Positions 55,102 to 63,884 of a stretch of DNA of 64,000 bases are shown here, one piece after another. The translations under genes and the position numbers were made by a program. This stretch comes from Verrucomicrobiota bacterium JB022 (GTDB lineage Bacteria > Verrucomicrobiota > Verrucomicrobiia > Opitutales > Oceanipulchritudinaceae). The stretch's first letter is position 1. Every line of letters begins with the position of its first letter. The notes beneath the pieces were generated by a model, which made no database searches, had not been told where the DNA came from, and was given only the letters and a program-made list of their open reading frames with translations. The stretch spans positions 124,001 through 188,000 of the forward strand of contig JAUTCQ010000001.1 of NCBI GenBank assembly GCA_030673845.1, in the 5' to 3' direction.

Positions 55102-55138
55102 GCAAAAAATGAGCGCGCAAATGTAAAAACTTGCGCGC
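55102..55138 (-). terminator. Rho-independent terminator of the superoxide dismutase gene
   Basis: GCGCGCAA (55113-55120) pairs with TTGCGCGC (55131-55138) with a ten-base loop. On the minus strand it is followed by TCATTTTTTGCC. It lies 24 bases past the stop codon. The remainder of the gap from 54873 shows nothing else. Confidence 0.85.
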
Positions 55139-55161
55139 CCAAACGGAGATAATTTCCGGGC

Positions 55162-55938
55162 TTAAGCCTGCTTGGAGGCGGCTTCCCAGCGTGCCGCCAC
55201 GTCGTCCCAGTTTACCACGTCCCAGAACGCTTGAACGTAATCACCGCGCTTGTTCTGATACTTAAGGTAATAGGCGTGTTCCCACACATCGAGCACGAGC
55301 AGAGGCACGACCCCCCAGAGGGCTTGATCCTGATGTTTTTCGACCTGCAGGATCACGGGCATTTGCAATCCGACGTTATAGCCGAGCACGCCCCAACCGC
55401 TACCCTGAGCGCTGCTGGAGGCGGCGGAGAAGTGCTTTTTCATGCCGTCGAGGCTGCCGAAAGCCTTCTCGATCTCACCGAGCAACCATTTCGAGGGCTT
55501 GGTGCTGCCCTTGGGGGCCATATTGGCAAAAAAGACCAGGTGGAGCAAATATCCGCACCCGTTGAATGAGAGTTGATTCTCCCAAAACGAAATTTCGTCC
55601 CAGGTTCCTTCACCCGCGCGCAAGGATTTGAGCTTGGCGAGGGCCTTGTTCATGCCCTTCCGATACCCTTCGAAGTGGATATCGTGGTGCAGGCGCATGG
55701 TTTGAGCGTCGATGGCCGGCTCCAGCGCATCGTAGGCATAGGGGAGGGGCGGCAGGGCAAATTCGTCCCCATTCATGGGGGCGCCGAAGGGGCCTGCGGC
55801 GGCTGATTTGCGGCTGGAGGTGGTTTGGGCGGAGGCGACTTGCGCAAGGCCTAGGCCGGCGAAAGCTGCCGTGGTGGCGATCGCCTGGCGGCGAGACATG
55901 AGGTTAGAAGGGCGTGAGGTGTTAGGTTGAGCATCCAT
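55162..55938 (-). CDS. Tat-exported superoxide dismutase, Fe/Mn family
   Basis: Converts superoxide to oxygen and hydrogen peroxide. The 258-residue protein opens with a twin-arginine signal (SRRQAIATTAAFAGLGLAQV, then ASA), so it is exported folded. The metal ligands are present: H in RLHHDIHFEGY, H in GYLLHLVFF, and D and H in LDVWEHAYYLKYQN. The active-site Gln comes from the C-terminal half (EKHQDQALWG) while the N-terminal site is Gly, as in Mn enzymes; the metal is thus likely Mn or interchangeable. The second His of the usual HHxxHH motif is Phe. ATG 55938 is chosen to begin just before the Tat motif. Confidence 0.92.
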   Translation of the reverse strand: MDAQPNTSRPSNLMSRRQAIATTAAFAGLGLAQVASAQTTSSRKSAAAGPFGAPMNGDEFALPPLPYAYDALEPAIDAQTMRLHHDIHFEGYRKGMNKALAKLKSLRAGEGTWDEISFWENQLSFNGCGYLLHLVFFANMAPKGSTKPSKWLLGEIEKAFGSLDGMKKHFSAASSSAQGSGWGVLGYNVGLQMPVILQVEKHQDQALWGVVPLLVLDVWEHAYYLKYQNKRGDYVQAFWDVVNWDDVAARWEAASKQA

Positions 55939-56036
55939 CAGGCGATATTTTAGGCAATTCATGGCCAAATGCAAAGGGTGCCTGCCGTTTGCGAACGGGG
56001 GTTGCATCGGGCTTTAGCCAAGGCATAGTGCGGAGC

Positions 56037-57422
56037 ATGCGACCCTGGTTTATCCTGTTATTCTACCTGTTGAGTGGGCGAGGCGTCTGGGCCGAGCCGG
56101 ATTACGCGGCGATGATGGCGCAGCGCCAGGCATCGGTCGTCACCCTCAATTACGTGATGGAAAACGAGATGAACCGGCAGGACGTGCGCGCGGTCGGCCT
56201 CGTGATCGACGATGAGGGCCGGCTCGTCTTCAGCGGCGAGGTGGTGCCCGGTTGGCTCCCGGTCGATCGGGTAACCGAAATCGAAATCTTCCCCTCCGAT
56301 TATGCCGGCGAAGGCTACGCTGCCGTCTACCTGGGCCAAAGCCACCGCAGCGGCCTCCAGTTCTTTCAGGTAACGGACGAGGCGCTGCAGGCCAAGCTGG
56401 TGCCGATCACCCGTTGGAAGACTGCCACCCCGCGCCTGGGCGAACCCCTCTGGGGCATCGGGGTGACGGGCGAAGACCTCGACTACCTGGCCTACTGGCT
56501 CGGTGGGCGCTACAGCAGCACGATCGAGCTGCCGCTGGCCCACGGCGTCACCACCTCCGTCGTCTCCACCCCCGGCTCCCTCGTCTTCAACGAAGCGGGC
56601 GAGTGGGTGGGCTGGAGCCTGCAGGGCTTCCCGGAAGAATACGATATGCAGATCGACGGGCGAGGCTTTCGGGCCCAGATGCGCCCAGTCGACGAGAGCA
56701 CCTTTTTCCTTTTTGCCAGCGAGCTGCTGGAAGAGCTGGAGCACGTGCCTGCGGCGCCCGACGCCACTCCCTGGGCCTGGCTCGGGGTGACGGGGCTGCA
56801 GCCCCTCGACAAGGATACCTCCCGCTTCCTCGGGCTCGAAGATCAGGGGGCGGTCGTCGTCTCCGAAGTCATTGCCGACGAGCCAGCGGCGCAGGCGGGC
56901 CTCAAGGCGCGCGACATCATCACCGGCATCGACGACGAGCCGTTGCCCTACTTCCGGGCCGATTTCGCCGTCGTCCAGCACGTCAACCGCCTGCTCGACC
57001 AGCGCGACCCGGGCGACGCCGTAAAGCTCGACATCATCCGCGGAGACGATGAGCAGACGATGACTGTGACCTTGGGCGAAGGGCCCAAACTTGTCCGCCA
57101 GGCCGAGCGCACCTACTTCCCCGGGCTGGGCCTGACCGTGCGCGAACTCGTCTACGACGACGCCTTGGGTCGCCGCGTGCCGTGGAGCGAAGCCCATGGG
57201 GGCGTCGTGGCCTTTGTGCGCCCCAACAGCAGCCCCGATACCGCCGGCTTGCAACCGGGGGACTGGATCACCGAAGTCAACGGCACCCCGGTGGCCGATT
57301 ACGCCGAAGCGCGCACCGCACTGGAGCAAGTGCGTGACACTCAGGATTCGGGCGAGTATATACTGCTCGTGCAGCGGGGCAACGAGACCTCCCTCATCCG
57401 CGTTCCCCGTGTATCCCAATAG
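56037..57422 (+). CDS. Exported trypsin-like pseudo-protease with two PDZ domains (HtrA-like)
   Basis: The 461-residue protein has a signal peptide (MRPWFILLFYLLSGRGVWA). Residues 25-240 look like a trypsin-fold domain, but the catalytic motif is not GNSGGP; the matching site reads SVVSTPGSLVFNEAGEWVGW, where the nucleophile Ser position is Pro. The usual catalytic His is also not evident. Two PDZ domains follow (about 250-340 with GAVVVSEVIADEPAAQAGLK; about 370-460 with FVRPNSSPDTAGLQPGDW). So it probably binds misfolded or C-terminal peptides without cutting. ribE follows 17 bases downstream and may be co-transcribed. Confidence 0.82.
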   Translation: MRPWFILLFYLLSGRGVWAEPDYAAMMAQRQASVVTLNYVMENEMNRQDVRAVGLVIDDEGRLVFSGEVVPGWLPVDRVTEIEIFPSDYAGEGYAAVYLGQSHRSGLQFFQVTDEALQAKLVPITRWKTATPRLGEPLWGIGVTGEDLDYLAYWLGGRYSSTIELPLAHGVTTSVVSTPGSLVFNEAGEWVGWSLQGFPEEYDMQIDGRGFRAQMRPVDESTFFLFASELLEELEHVPAAPDATPWAWLGVTGLQPLDKDTSRFLGLEDQGAVVVSEVIADEPAAQAGLKARDIITGIDDEPLPYFRADFAVVQHVNRLLDQRDPGDAVKLDIIRGDDEQTMTVTLGEGPKLVRQAERTYFPGLGLTVRELVYDDALGRRVPWSEAHGGVVAFVRPNSSPDTAGLQPGDWITEVNGTPVADYAEARTALEQVRDTQDSGEYILLVQRGNETSLIRVPRVSQ

Positions 57423-57439
57423 CTTTTCTCCAAATAGGT

Positions 57440-58060
57440 ATGTTTTCCGGAATTGTTGAAGAAACCGGCCGCGTCATGGCGGTCGAACAACGGGGCGACG
57501 GCCTGCGCCTTACTGTGGCTGCCGACCGCGTGCTCGCCGAGCTGGAGGCGGGCGACAGCATCGCCGTCAACGGCTGCTGCCTCACGGCGGTGAGCTGGAC
57601 CGACTCGCAGGTATCGTTTGACCTGTTGGCCGAGACCGCCCGCGTCACGAATCTCGGCCACCTGCAGGTGGGCCAGAAGGTCAACCTCGAGCGCAGCCTG
57701 CGTTACCAGGCCAAAGTCGGCGGCCACCTCGTAACCGGCCATATCGACGGGGTGGGGAAAGTCGTGCTTTTCGAGCAACAAGGCACCGACTACCTGCTCG
57801 AGATCGAGCCGCCCCCCGCCTTCCTGCGCTACCTCGTCTATAAAGGCTGCGTCGCCATCAACGGCTGCTCGCTCACCGTGGTAGACGTAAAGGAACGCAC
57901 CTTCACCATCTGGCTGATCCCGCACACCCTGCAAGTCACCAACCTCGGCGACCTGCAGGCCGGTTCGCCCATCAACCTCGAAGTCGACCTCATGGCCAAA
58001 TACGCCGAGCGCCTCCTCCAGCCACGCAGCGCCCCGACGGAGAGCCAGTTCCATACGTGA
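57440..58060 (+). CDS. ribE: Riboflavin synthase alpha subunit
   Basis: The enzyme dismutates two 6,7-dimethyl-8-ribityllumazine molecules to riboflavin. The 206-residue protein is two repeated beta-barrels: the first begins MFSGIVEETGRVMAVEQR and carries GDSIAVNGCCLTAVSW, the second has GHLVTGHIDGVGKVV and KGCVAINGCSLTVVDV. Both lumazine-binding motifs are intact. The rest of the rib pathway is not in the window and no FMN riboswitch precedes it; a 17-base gap to the PDZ gene suggests one transcript. Confidence 0.96.
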   Translation: MFSGIVEETGRVMAVEQRGDGLRLTVAADRVLAELEAGDSIAVNGCCLTAVSWTDSQVSFDLLAETARVTNLGHLQVGQKVNLERSLRYQAKVGGHLVTGHIDGVGKVVLFEQQGTDYLLEIEPPPAFLRYLVYKGCVAINGCSLTVVDVKERTFTIWLIPHTLQVTNLGDLQAGSPINLEVDLMAKYAERLLQPRSAPTESQFHT

Positions 58061-58141
58061 GGGCTGGGCCCCGTTTGGTTGTTTTTCCACCCCCAGTCAC
58101 CTTTTGGGGGCCGTCTGGATCACAGGAAGATGATAAGAAAA

Positions 58142-58182
58142 GCGCGATCCCCGTCTCGGCTTGCCTCGACCGAGGGGAGCGC
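58142..58182 (+). promoter_or_regulatory. Structured leader upstream of cysI
   Basis: A long imperfect hairpin: GCGC (58142-58145) with GCGC (58179-58182), CCC with GGG and CTCGG (58155-58159) with CCGAG (58170-58174), around a ten-base loop. It sits about 105 bases before the cysI start in a 227-base gap that also holds a CCCCC/GGGGG hairpin at 58090-58110. There is no T run, so it is not a plain terminator. No known riboswitch class was recognised. Confidence 0.3.
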
Positions 58183-58287
58183 GTAGGTTGACCGATTCGA
58201 CAGAATATGGGAAAGAGGCGGGATTTTATTCTTTACTATCTTGCCTCGGATACCAAAATACAGAGCAAAAATCGCATCCCCACTGAC

Positions 58288-60003
58288 ATGATTTCCGACA
58301 GTTCAGCGCCGAAACTGCACAAAAACGAAGGTCTTAAAACAAAGAGCAATTACCTGCGCGGCAATCTGCTCGAAAGCCTCGCCGATCCCATTTCCGGCGG
58401 CATCTCCGAAGACGATGCGCAGCTGACCAAGTTCCACGGCACCTACGTGCAGGACGACCGCGACCTGCGCAACGAGCGCCGCAAGAAGAAGCTCGACAAG
58501 GCTTACTCGTTCATGATCCGCGTCCGCGTGCCCGGCGGCGTCTGCACCTCCCAACAATGGCTGCAGATGGACGAACTGTGCGACAAGTATGCCAACGGGA
58601 CGCTGAAGCTGACGACCCGCCAGGCCTTCCAGTTTCACGGGGTGCTGAAGTTCAACCTCAAGAAGACCATGCAGGGCATCAACGCCGCCCTCATGGACAC
58701 CATTGCGGCCTGCGGCGACGTGAACCGCAACGTGATGTGCAACCCGAACCCCTACCAGAGCGCGGCCCACGCCGACGCCCTCAAGCTGGCGCAGGACATT
58801 TCGGACCACCTCACGCCCAAGACGCGCGCCTACCACGAAATCTGGCTCGACGAAGAACCCGTCGCCAGCAGCGAGGAAGAAGAGGAGCCGATCTACGGCA
58901 AGACTTACCTGCCCCGCAAGTTCAAGACCGTGGTGGCCGTGCCCCCGATGAACGACGTGGACATCTACGCCCACGACCTCGGCTTCATCGCCATCCTCGA
59001 AGGGGAGAAGGTCGTCGGCTACAACGTGACCGTCGGCGGCGGCATGGGCACGACCCACGGCAACACCGAGACTTATCCCCGCCTCGCCGAGGTCATGGGC
59101 TTCTGCACGCCCGAACAGGCTGTCGACGTGGCCGAGAAGGTCGTGCTCGTGCAGCGCGATTACGGCGACCGCACCAACCGTGCTCACGCCCGCCTCAAGT
59201 ACACAATTGCCGACCGCGGCCTCAAGTGGTTCCGCGAGCAGGTGGAAGAGCGCCTCGGCTACAAGCTGGAGGAAGCCCGCGAATTCAAGTTTGAAAACAC
59301 CGGCGACCGCTACGGCTGGGTCGAAGGCATCGATGGCAAGCACCACCTCACGCTGTTCATCCAGAACGGCCGCGTGAAGGACGTGCCCGGCTACGCCATG
59401 CGCACCGGCTTGCGCGAGATCGCCAAGGTCCACACCGGCGACTTCCGCCTTACCTGTAACCAGAACCTCATCATTGGCGGCGTCACGGCCGAGCAAAAGC
59501 CCGTGATCGAGAAGATGGTGGAGGAATACGGCCTCATCCAGCGCCTCGAAACCTCCGGCCTGCGCCTCAACTCGATGGCCTGTGTGGCGCTGCCCACTTG
59601 CGGCCTCGCTCTGGCCGAGTCCGAGCGCTACCTGCCCGACCTCGTAACCGAGCTGGAAGAAGTGGTGGAAGAAGCCGGCCTGCGCGACGACGAAATCGTC
59701 ATCCGCATGACGGGCTGCCCCAACGGCTGCGCACGCCCCTTCCTCGCCGAAATCGGCTTTGTGGGCAAAGGCCCGGGCAAGTACAACATCTACCTCGGTG
59801 CCGCTTTCAACGGCTCCCGCCTTGCCAGCCCCTGGCAGATCAGCGTGAAGGCCGAAGACATCAAGGAGACGCTCAAGCCCGTGATCCTGCGCTACTCCAA
59901 GGAGCGCAACGAAGGCGAACGCTTTGGCGACTTCGTGATGCGCGTAGGCATCGTCAAGCCGTTCGAATACGGCATGAACTACCACGAGCCGATCGTCCCG
60001 TAA
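58288..60003 (+). CDS. cysI: Sulfite reductase hemoprotein (beta) subunit
   Basis: Reduces sulfite to sulfide with siroheme and a 4Fe-4S cluster in sulfate assimilation. The 571-residue length matches E. coli CysI. The four cluster ligands are C432, C438, C477 and C481 in ACVALPTCG and [10 protein letters not shown]. The siroheme-binding [13 protein letters not shown] and [11 protein letters not shown] are present. An acidic insert (about 195-202, SSEEEEEP) is unusual. ATG 58288 corresponds to the family start; an upstream in-frame ATG 27 codons earlier adds unmatched residues. The flavoprotein partner CysJ is not in the window. A terminator follows. Confidence 0.95.
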   Translation: MISDSSAPKLHKNEGLKTKSNYLRGNLLESLADPISGGISEDDAQLTKFHGTYVQDDRDLRNERRKKKLDKAYSFMIRVRVPGGVCTSQQWLQMDELCDKYANGTLKLTTRQAFQFHGVLKFNLKKTMQGINAALMDTIAACGDVNRNVMCNPNPYQSAAHADALKLAQDISDHLTPKTRAYHEIWLDEEPVASSEEEEEPIYGKTYLPRKFKTVVAVPPMNDVDIYAHDLGFIAILEGEKVVGYNVTVGGGMGTTHGNTETYPRLAEVMGFCTPEQAVDVAEKVVLVQRDYGDRTNRAHARLKYTIADRGLKWFREQVEERLGYKLEEAREFKFENTGDRYGWVEGIDGKHHLTLFIQNGRVKDVPGYAMRTGLREIAKVHTGDFRLTCNQNLIIGGVTAEQKPVIEKMVEEYGLIQRLETSGLRLNSMACVALPTCGLALAESERYLPDLVTELEEVVEEAGLRDDEIVIRMTGCPNGCARPFLAEIGFVGKGPGKYNIYLGAAFNGSRLASPWQISVKAEDIKETLKPVILRYSKERNEGERFGDFVMRVGIVKPFEYGMNYHEPIVP

Positions 60004-60028
60004 GCGGACGCGCCAGCGTGATACTTTG

Positions 60029-60066
60029 AAGCCCGGACGCCTGTATGGCCTCCGGGCTTTTTACTT
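60029..60066 (+). terminator. Rho-independent terminator of cysI
   Basis: AAGCCCGGA (60029-60037) pairs with TCCGGGCTT (60051-60059), a perfect nine-base stem followed by TTTACTTG. Confidence 0.88.
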
Positions 60067-60091
60067 GTTAGGGTAGGTTGAAAAAGGCTCT

Positions 60092-61225
60092 CTAAGCGCT
60101 CAGGCTCAGCTGCAGCTCATGCACGGCCTGCCGGGCGCGCTGATATTTTGCGATCAGGCGCGTCTGGGACTGGTCGGCATCGGCGGCCACAAGGAAGCCG
60201 GCCTCCTGCAGCTCGGGGAAGTGCTCTTCCAGCAAGCCCAGGATCACCTCCAGTTGGCGCGAAGCCAGCGGGGTCCAATACTGCTGGTGCAAGGCGTGCT
60301 CCACATCGTAGACGAGGCTCCGGTAAAGCTCGCGCAGGTAGAGGCGATCCTCTTCGGCCGGGTTTGCCAGCGCCTCCTTCCAGGCGAGGGCATGGTCGCG
60401 GTAGTGGCGGACAAAGGTGCGTTGGGCGCCGATCCCGTGCAGCTTTTCCGACAGGCGGAAGTAGTGGGGGATGGCCGCCTGCTTGCTTCGCCGCCACAGC
60501 TGCCGCGACGTTTGCGAAAGCAGGTCTTGCCCGCCCTTGAGCAGGCAGGGGAAGAGCGTGCGCGTCTCGAAGCGCTCGGCGGGGTGCACATCCGGCCGCT
60601 CCAGCCCCGAGCTGTTATACTCCACGCAGGCGTCGAAGAAGTAGGCATGCCCAAAGTCGAAGAGCCGCGCGGTGCCGTCTTGCTCGTCCACCAGGATGTT
60701 GCCGGGCGAAGGGTTCCAGTCGAAGACCCCGAGGCGGCAAAGGAAAAGCTGGGCGGCGAAAAAGCTGTCGAGCAACTTGTCCGACCACTGGCGGGTGGGC
60801 ACGTGCCAGAGCGTGCTGCCCACGATCCAGGGCGAGACGAGCACGTTGTGATTGAGGCTGCCGAAGATGCTCTTCACCAGATATTGCATCGGCGTGTCGG
60901 GCGAGTAATGGATCTCGCGCGAAGCCTCGATCCGGCGCCGCACCTCCAGCTCGGTCAGGAAGGCCAGCTGCTCATCCATGCGCGGGTCGGTCCACTCGCG
61001 GCGCCACAGCTTGAGCGCGTATTCGAGGTCGCCGATCGCCACGCGCAGGATCTCGGTCGTCTGCTGCGCCATGTGGCCGATGACAAACCGGTGCGCCGTG
61101 GTGAGCTTTTCGAGCTCGGCGTAGGGGAGGGGGATGCGGACCGTCGTCCCCACCCGGACTTCCTCGCCCGAGTGGAGAAGTTGCAGGCCGGCGCGGTGCC
61201 GGCGTTCGTCGGAGCTGTAAACCAT
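60092..61225 (-). CDS. Kinase-fold (lipopolysaccharide-kinase/APH-like) protein, function unknown
   Basis: The 377-residue soluble protein resembles an atypical kinase. A Lys sits at the beta-3 position (YALKLW, K72). The catalytic loop reads VFDWNPSPGNILVDEQDG and ends in LFDFG, equivalent to HxD..N..DFG (D169, N176, D190-F191-G192). In the usual HGDLHPGN register the catalytic Asp would be at N171, with D169 two residues earlier, so activity is uncertain. Residues 240-377 are helical with charged segments (ELYRSLVYDVEHALHQ). It is transcribed alone, divergent from metE. No substrate can be named. Confidence 0.65.
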   Translation of the reverse strand: MVYSSDERRHRAGLQLLHSGEEVRVGTTVRIPLPYAELEKLTTAHRFVIGHMAQQTTEILRVAIGDLEYALKLWRREWTDPRMDEQLAFLTELEVRRRIEASREIHYSPDTPMQYLVKSIFGSLNHNVLVSPWIVGSTLWHVPTRQWSDKLLDSFFAAQLFLCRLGVFDWNPSPGNILVDEQDGTARLFDFGHAYFFDACVEYNSSGLERPDVHPAERFETRTLFPCLLKGGQDLLSQTSRQLWRRSKQAAIPHYFRLSEKLHGIGAQRTFVRHYRDHALAWKEALANPAEEDRLYLRELYRSLVYDVEHALHQQYWTPLASRQLEVILGLLEEHFPELQEAGFLVAADADQSQTRLIAKYQRARQAVHELQLSLSA

Positions 61226-61467
61226 TGGGTGACCTGGGCTGAAGTGACCGTGACGGTGGTAGATGTATCAAAGTAGGGTTTCTAATGCTATGGTTGATTT
61301 TGATTAAGGTTCATTATTCGAAGCGCTTAATACTGGCGTAGCTGCGCTTATGCTCCAGTGGAACGTCCTTGCATCACGCAGATGGCTTGAAAATAATCAC
61401 ATCATCAAATCATGATAAAAAGATATTTGACTGCGGGTCTTTTAAATGGCAACTTGATGTCATTAAG
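61226..61467. promoter_or_regulatory. AT-rich divergent leader upstream of metE
   Basis: A 242-base region between the kinase-fold gene and metE, noticeably more AT-rich than its flanks. It contains a perfect eight-base palindrome AAGCGCTT at 61321-61328 flanked by TATT and AATA. An open frame runs in phase from 61369 into metE but has no family similarity, so it is likely non-coding leader. I see no B12 box, SAM riboswitch motif or MetJ box. It should hold both promoters. Confidence 0.4.
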
Positions 61468-63765
61468 ATGCAACTGGTAATTCACAACCTTGGCTACCCC
61501 CGTATCGGGGCGAAGCGTGAACTGAAACGCGCTCTGGAGCACTATTGGCGGAGCGAGACCTCTACCGAAGCGCTCGCTGGCGCGGCTTGCGCCCTGCGCC
61601 TGCGCCATTGGCAGGAGCAGGGCTCGCGAGGCGTGCAGATGCTGCCCTGCAACGACTTCAGCTACTACGACCAGATGCTCGACACCGCCTGTCTGTTCGG
61701 CAACGTGCCCGCCCGCTTCGGTTCACTGCCGGACCGCATCGATCTCGACACTTACTTCCGCATCGCCCGCGGCCAGGCCCGCAGCAACGAGGCTGCCGCC
61801 GTGCCGGCGGCGGAAATGACTAAGTGGTTCGACACCAACTACCACTACCTCGTGCCGGAAGTCGGCCCCGATACCCGCTTCCGCCTCGCGAGCGACAAGA
61901 TCTTTGTCGAATTCGAGGAGGCCAGGGCGGCTCAGCCCGAAGCCACGCCTACGCCCGTCCTGATCGGGCCGCTGACCTACCTGAAGCTGGCGAAGACTCA
62001 TGAGGGCATCGCTTTCGCGCCCCTTTCGCAAATTGATCGGCTGACCGAAGTCTACCTCGAAGTTTTGGAGCGTCTGGAAGGGCAGGGGGCGCAATGGGTC
62101 CGCCTCGATGAGCCCGCTTTTTCCCTCGACCTCAACGCCGAGGAGCGCGCGGGCGTGCGGCGGGCATACGAGCGCTTGGCGGGTGGCTTAAAGAGCCTGC
62201 GCCTGATCGTCGCAAACTACTTTGGCCCGCTGGGCGACAACCTCCCGACTTTCTTTGCCCTCCCGGTGCAGGGCCACCACGTGGACGCGGTGCGAGGGCG
62301 GGAGGAAGTCGATGCGGTGCTGGAGGCGCTGCCAACCGGTCGCATATTGTCTCTCGGCCTGATTGACGGGCGCAACGTCTGGCGGGCGGATCTGGTGGAT
62401 CGCCTGGCGCTCGCCCAGAAGGCACTGGACCGGGTGGGGGCGGAACGGCTGTGGCTGGCTCCATCCTGCTCGCTCCAGCACGTCCCGGTTTCGCTGGAGC
62501 CGGAGACGGAGCTGCCCGACGGGATCCGCTCCTGGTTGGCCTTTGCCCACGAAAAGCTGGAAGAGCTGCAAACCCTTCGCGCCGCCCTGCTGGGCGATGT
62601 GGCTGCCTTGGAGGCGGTAGAGGCATCGCGCCGCCTGCAGGAGCAGCGTCGCCAGTCTCCATGCTTGCGCAACCCCGGAGTACACGAGCGTTTGCAAGGG
62701 CTGCAAGCGGATGATTTCCAGCGCCAAAGTCCTTTCCGCGAGCGGATCGCCACCCAGCAGGCACACCTCACGCTGCCGCCTTTTCCGACTACGACCATTG
62801 GCTCGTTTCCGCAAACGGATGAGGTGCGGGCGCAGCGGGGGCGCTTCCGCAAGGGCGAGATCGACGAGGCCGCCTACCACGAGTTCCTGCGCGAAGAGAC
62901 GGTGCGTTGTCTGCGCACGCAAGAGGAGATCGGCCTGGATGTGCTGGTGCACGGCGAATTCGAGCGCAATGATATGGTGGAATATTTTGGTGAGCAACTC
63001 GACGGTTTTGCCTTCACCCGCTTCGGCTGGGTGCAGAGTTACGGCTCGCGCTGCGTCAAGCCACCGCTGATCTACGGCGACGTCTCGCGCCGCCAGCCCA
63101 TGACGGTAGAGTGGAGCCGCTTTGCCCAGTCGCAGAGCACGCGGCCGGTCAAGGGCATGCTCACCGGGCCCATCACCATCCTGCAGTGGAGCTTTGTTCG
63201 CGACGACCAGCCGCGCCGCGATACGGCTTTCCAGATCGCGCTCGCCGTGCGCGACGAGGTGGTCGATCTTGAGGAGGCGGGTATACGGGTGATTCAGGTG
63301 GATGAGCCGGCGATCCGGGAGGGTCTGCCGCTCCGGCGCTCCGATTGGAAGGCGTATCTGCAATGGGCGGGGGAGGCTTTTCGCCTCAGCACCTCGGGTG
63401 TGGAGGACGGCACCCAGATCCACACCCACATGTGCTACTCGGAGTTCAACGACATCCTGCCGAGCATCGCTGCGCTCGATGCCGACGTGATTACGATAGA
63501 AGCCTCGCGTTCGAATATGGACTTGCTGCAGGCCTTTGTCGACTTCCGCTACCCCAACGACATCGGCCCCGGCGTGTGGGACATCCACAGCCCGCGTGTG
63601 CCGTCGGCAGAAGAAATGGTGCGCTTGCTGCGGCGTGCCGCCGAGGTCGTGCCGCCCGAACGACTTTGGGTCAATCCAGACTGCGGCCTTAAAACCCGGC
63701 GTTGGCAGGAGGTCAAGCCTGCCCTCAGCCACTTGGTAGCGGCCGCCCACCGTATCAGAGGTTAG
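61468..63765 (+). CDS. metE: Cobalamin-independent methionine synthase
   Basis: Transfers a methyl group from 5-methyltetrahydropteroyl-triglutamate to homocysteine. The 765-residue length is normal. The N-terminus has LGYPRIGAKRELKRALEHYW and the C-terminal barrel the zinc ligands H654 and C656 (THMCYSEF) and C739 (NPDCGLKTR), with FPTTTIGSFPQT starting that barrel. ATG 61468 is the family start; the in-frame upstream ATG at 61369 is in the AT-rich leader. Adjacent cysI supplies sulfide for the same pathway, two genes away. A terminator follows the stop. Confidence 0.97.
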   Translation: MQLVIHNLGYPRIGAKRELKRALEHYWRSETSTEALAGAACALRLRHWQEQGSRGVQMLPCNDFSYYDQMLDTACLFGNVPARFGSLPDRIDLDTYFRIARGQARSNEAAAVPAAEMTKWFDTNYHYLVPEVGPDTRFRLASDKIFVEFEEARAAQPEATPTPVLIGPLTYLKLAKTHEGIAFAPLSQIDRLTEVYLEVLERLEGQGAQWVRLDEPAFSLDLNAEERAGVRRAYERLAGGLKSLRLIVANYFGPLGDNLPTFFALPVQGHHVDAVRGREEVDAVLEALPTGRILSLGLIDGRNVWRADLVDRLALAQKALDRVGAERLWLAPSCSLQHVPVSLEPETELPDGIRSWLAFAHEKLEELQTLRAALLGDVAALEAVEASRRLQEQRRQSPCLRNPGVHERLQGLQADDFQRQSPFRERIATQQAHLTLPPFPTTTIGSFPQTDEVRAQRGRFRKGEIDEAAYHEFLREETVRCLRTQEEIGLDVLVHGEFERNDMVEYFGEQLDGFAFTRFGWVQSYGSRCVKPPLIYGDVSRRQPMTVEWSRFAQSQSTRPVKGMLTGPITILQWSFVRDDQPRRDTAFQIALAVRDEVVDLEEAGIRVIQVDEPAIREGLPLRRSDWKAYLQWAGEAFRLSTSGVEDGTQIHTHMCYSEFNDILPSIAALDADVITIEASRSNMDLLQAFVDFRYPNDIGPGVWDIHSPRVPSAEEMVRLLRRAAEVVPPERLWVNPDCGLKTRRWQEVKPALSHLVAAAHRIRG

Positions 63766-63795
63766 AGATAAAGTACAGCTAAGCATAACGGCATT

Positions 63796-63828
63796 GCCCG
63801 CGACCGCGCATGGTCGCGGGCTTTGTTG
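63796..63828 (+). terminator. Rho-independent terminator of metE
   Basis: GCCCGCGACC (63796-63805) pairs with GGTCGCGGGC (63812-63821), a perfect ten-base stem with a six-base loop, followed by TTTGTTGT. Confidence 0.85.
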
Positions 63829-63884
63829 TCCCCAGCTCAAGGAAGGATTTGCCTCCAGGGCGGGTAAGGGGCACCGTTGGAAGC

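Noticed and set aside
58303-59985. Open frame of 560 codons on the minus strand
   Set aside because: Antisense to cysI with no recognised domain.
61369-61467. Longer metE start with 33 extra residues
   Set aside because: The extension is AT-rich and matches nothing in MetE; the ATG at 61468 gives the family N-terminus.
61226-61467. Cobalamin or SAM riboswitch before metE
   Set aside because: No B12 box or SAM-I/II core motifs could be found.
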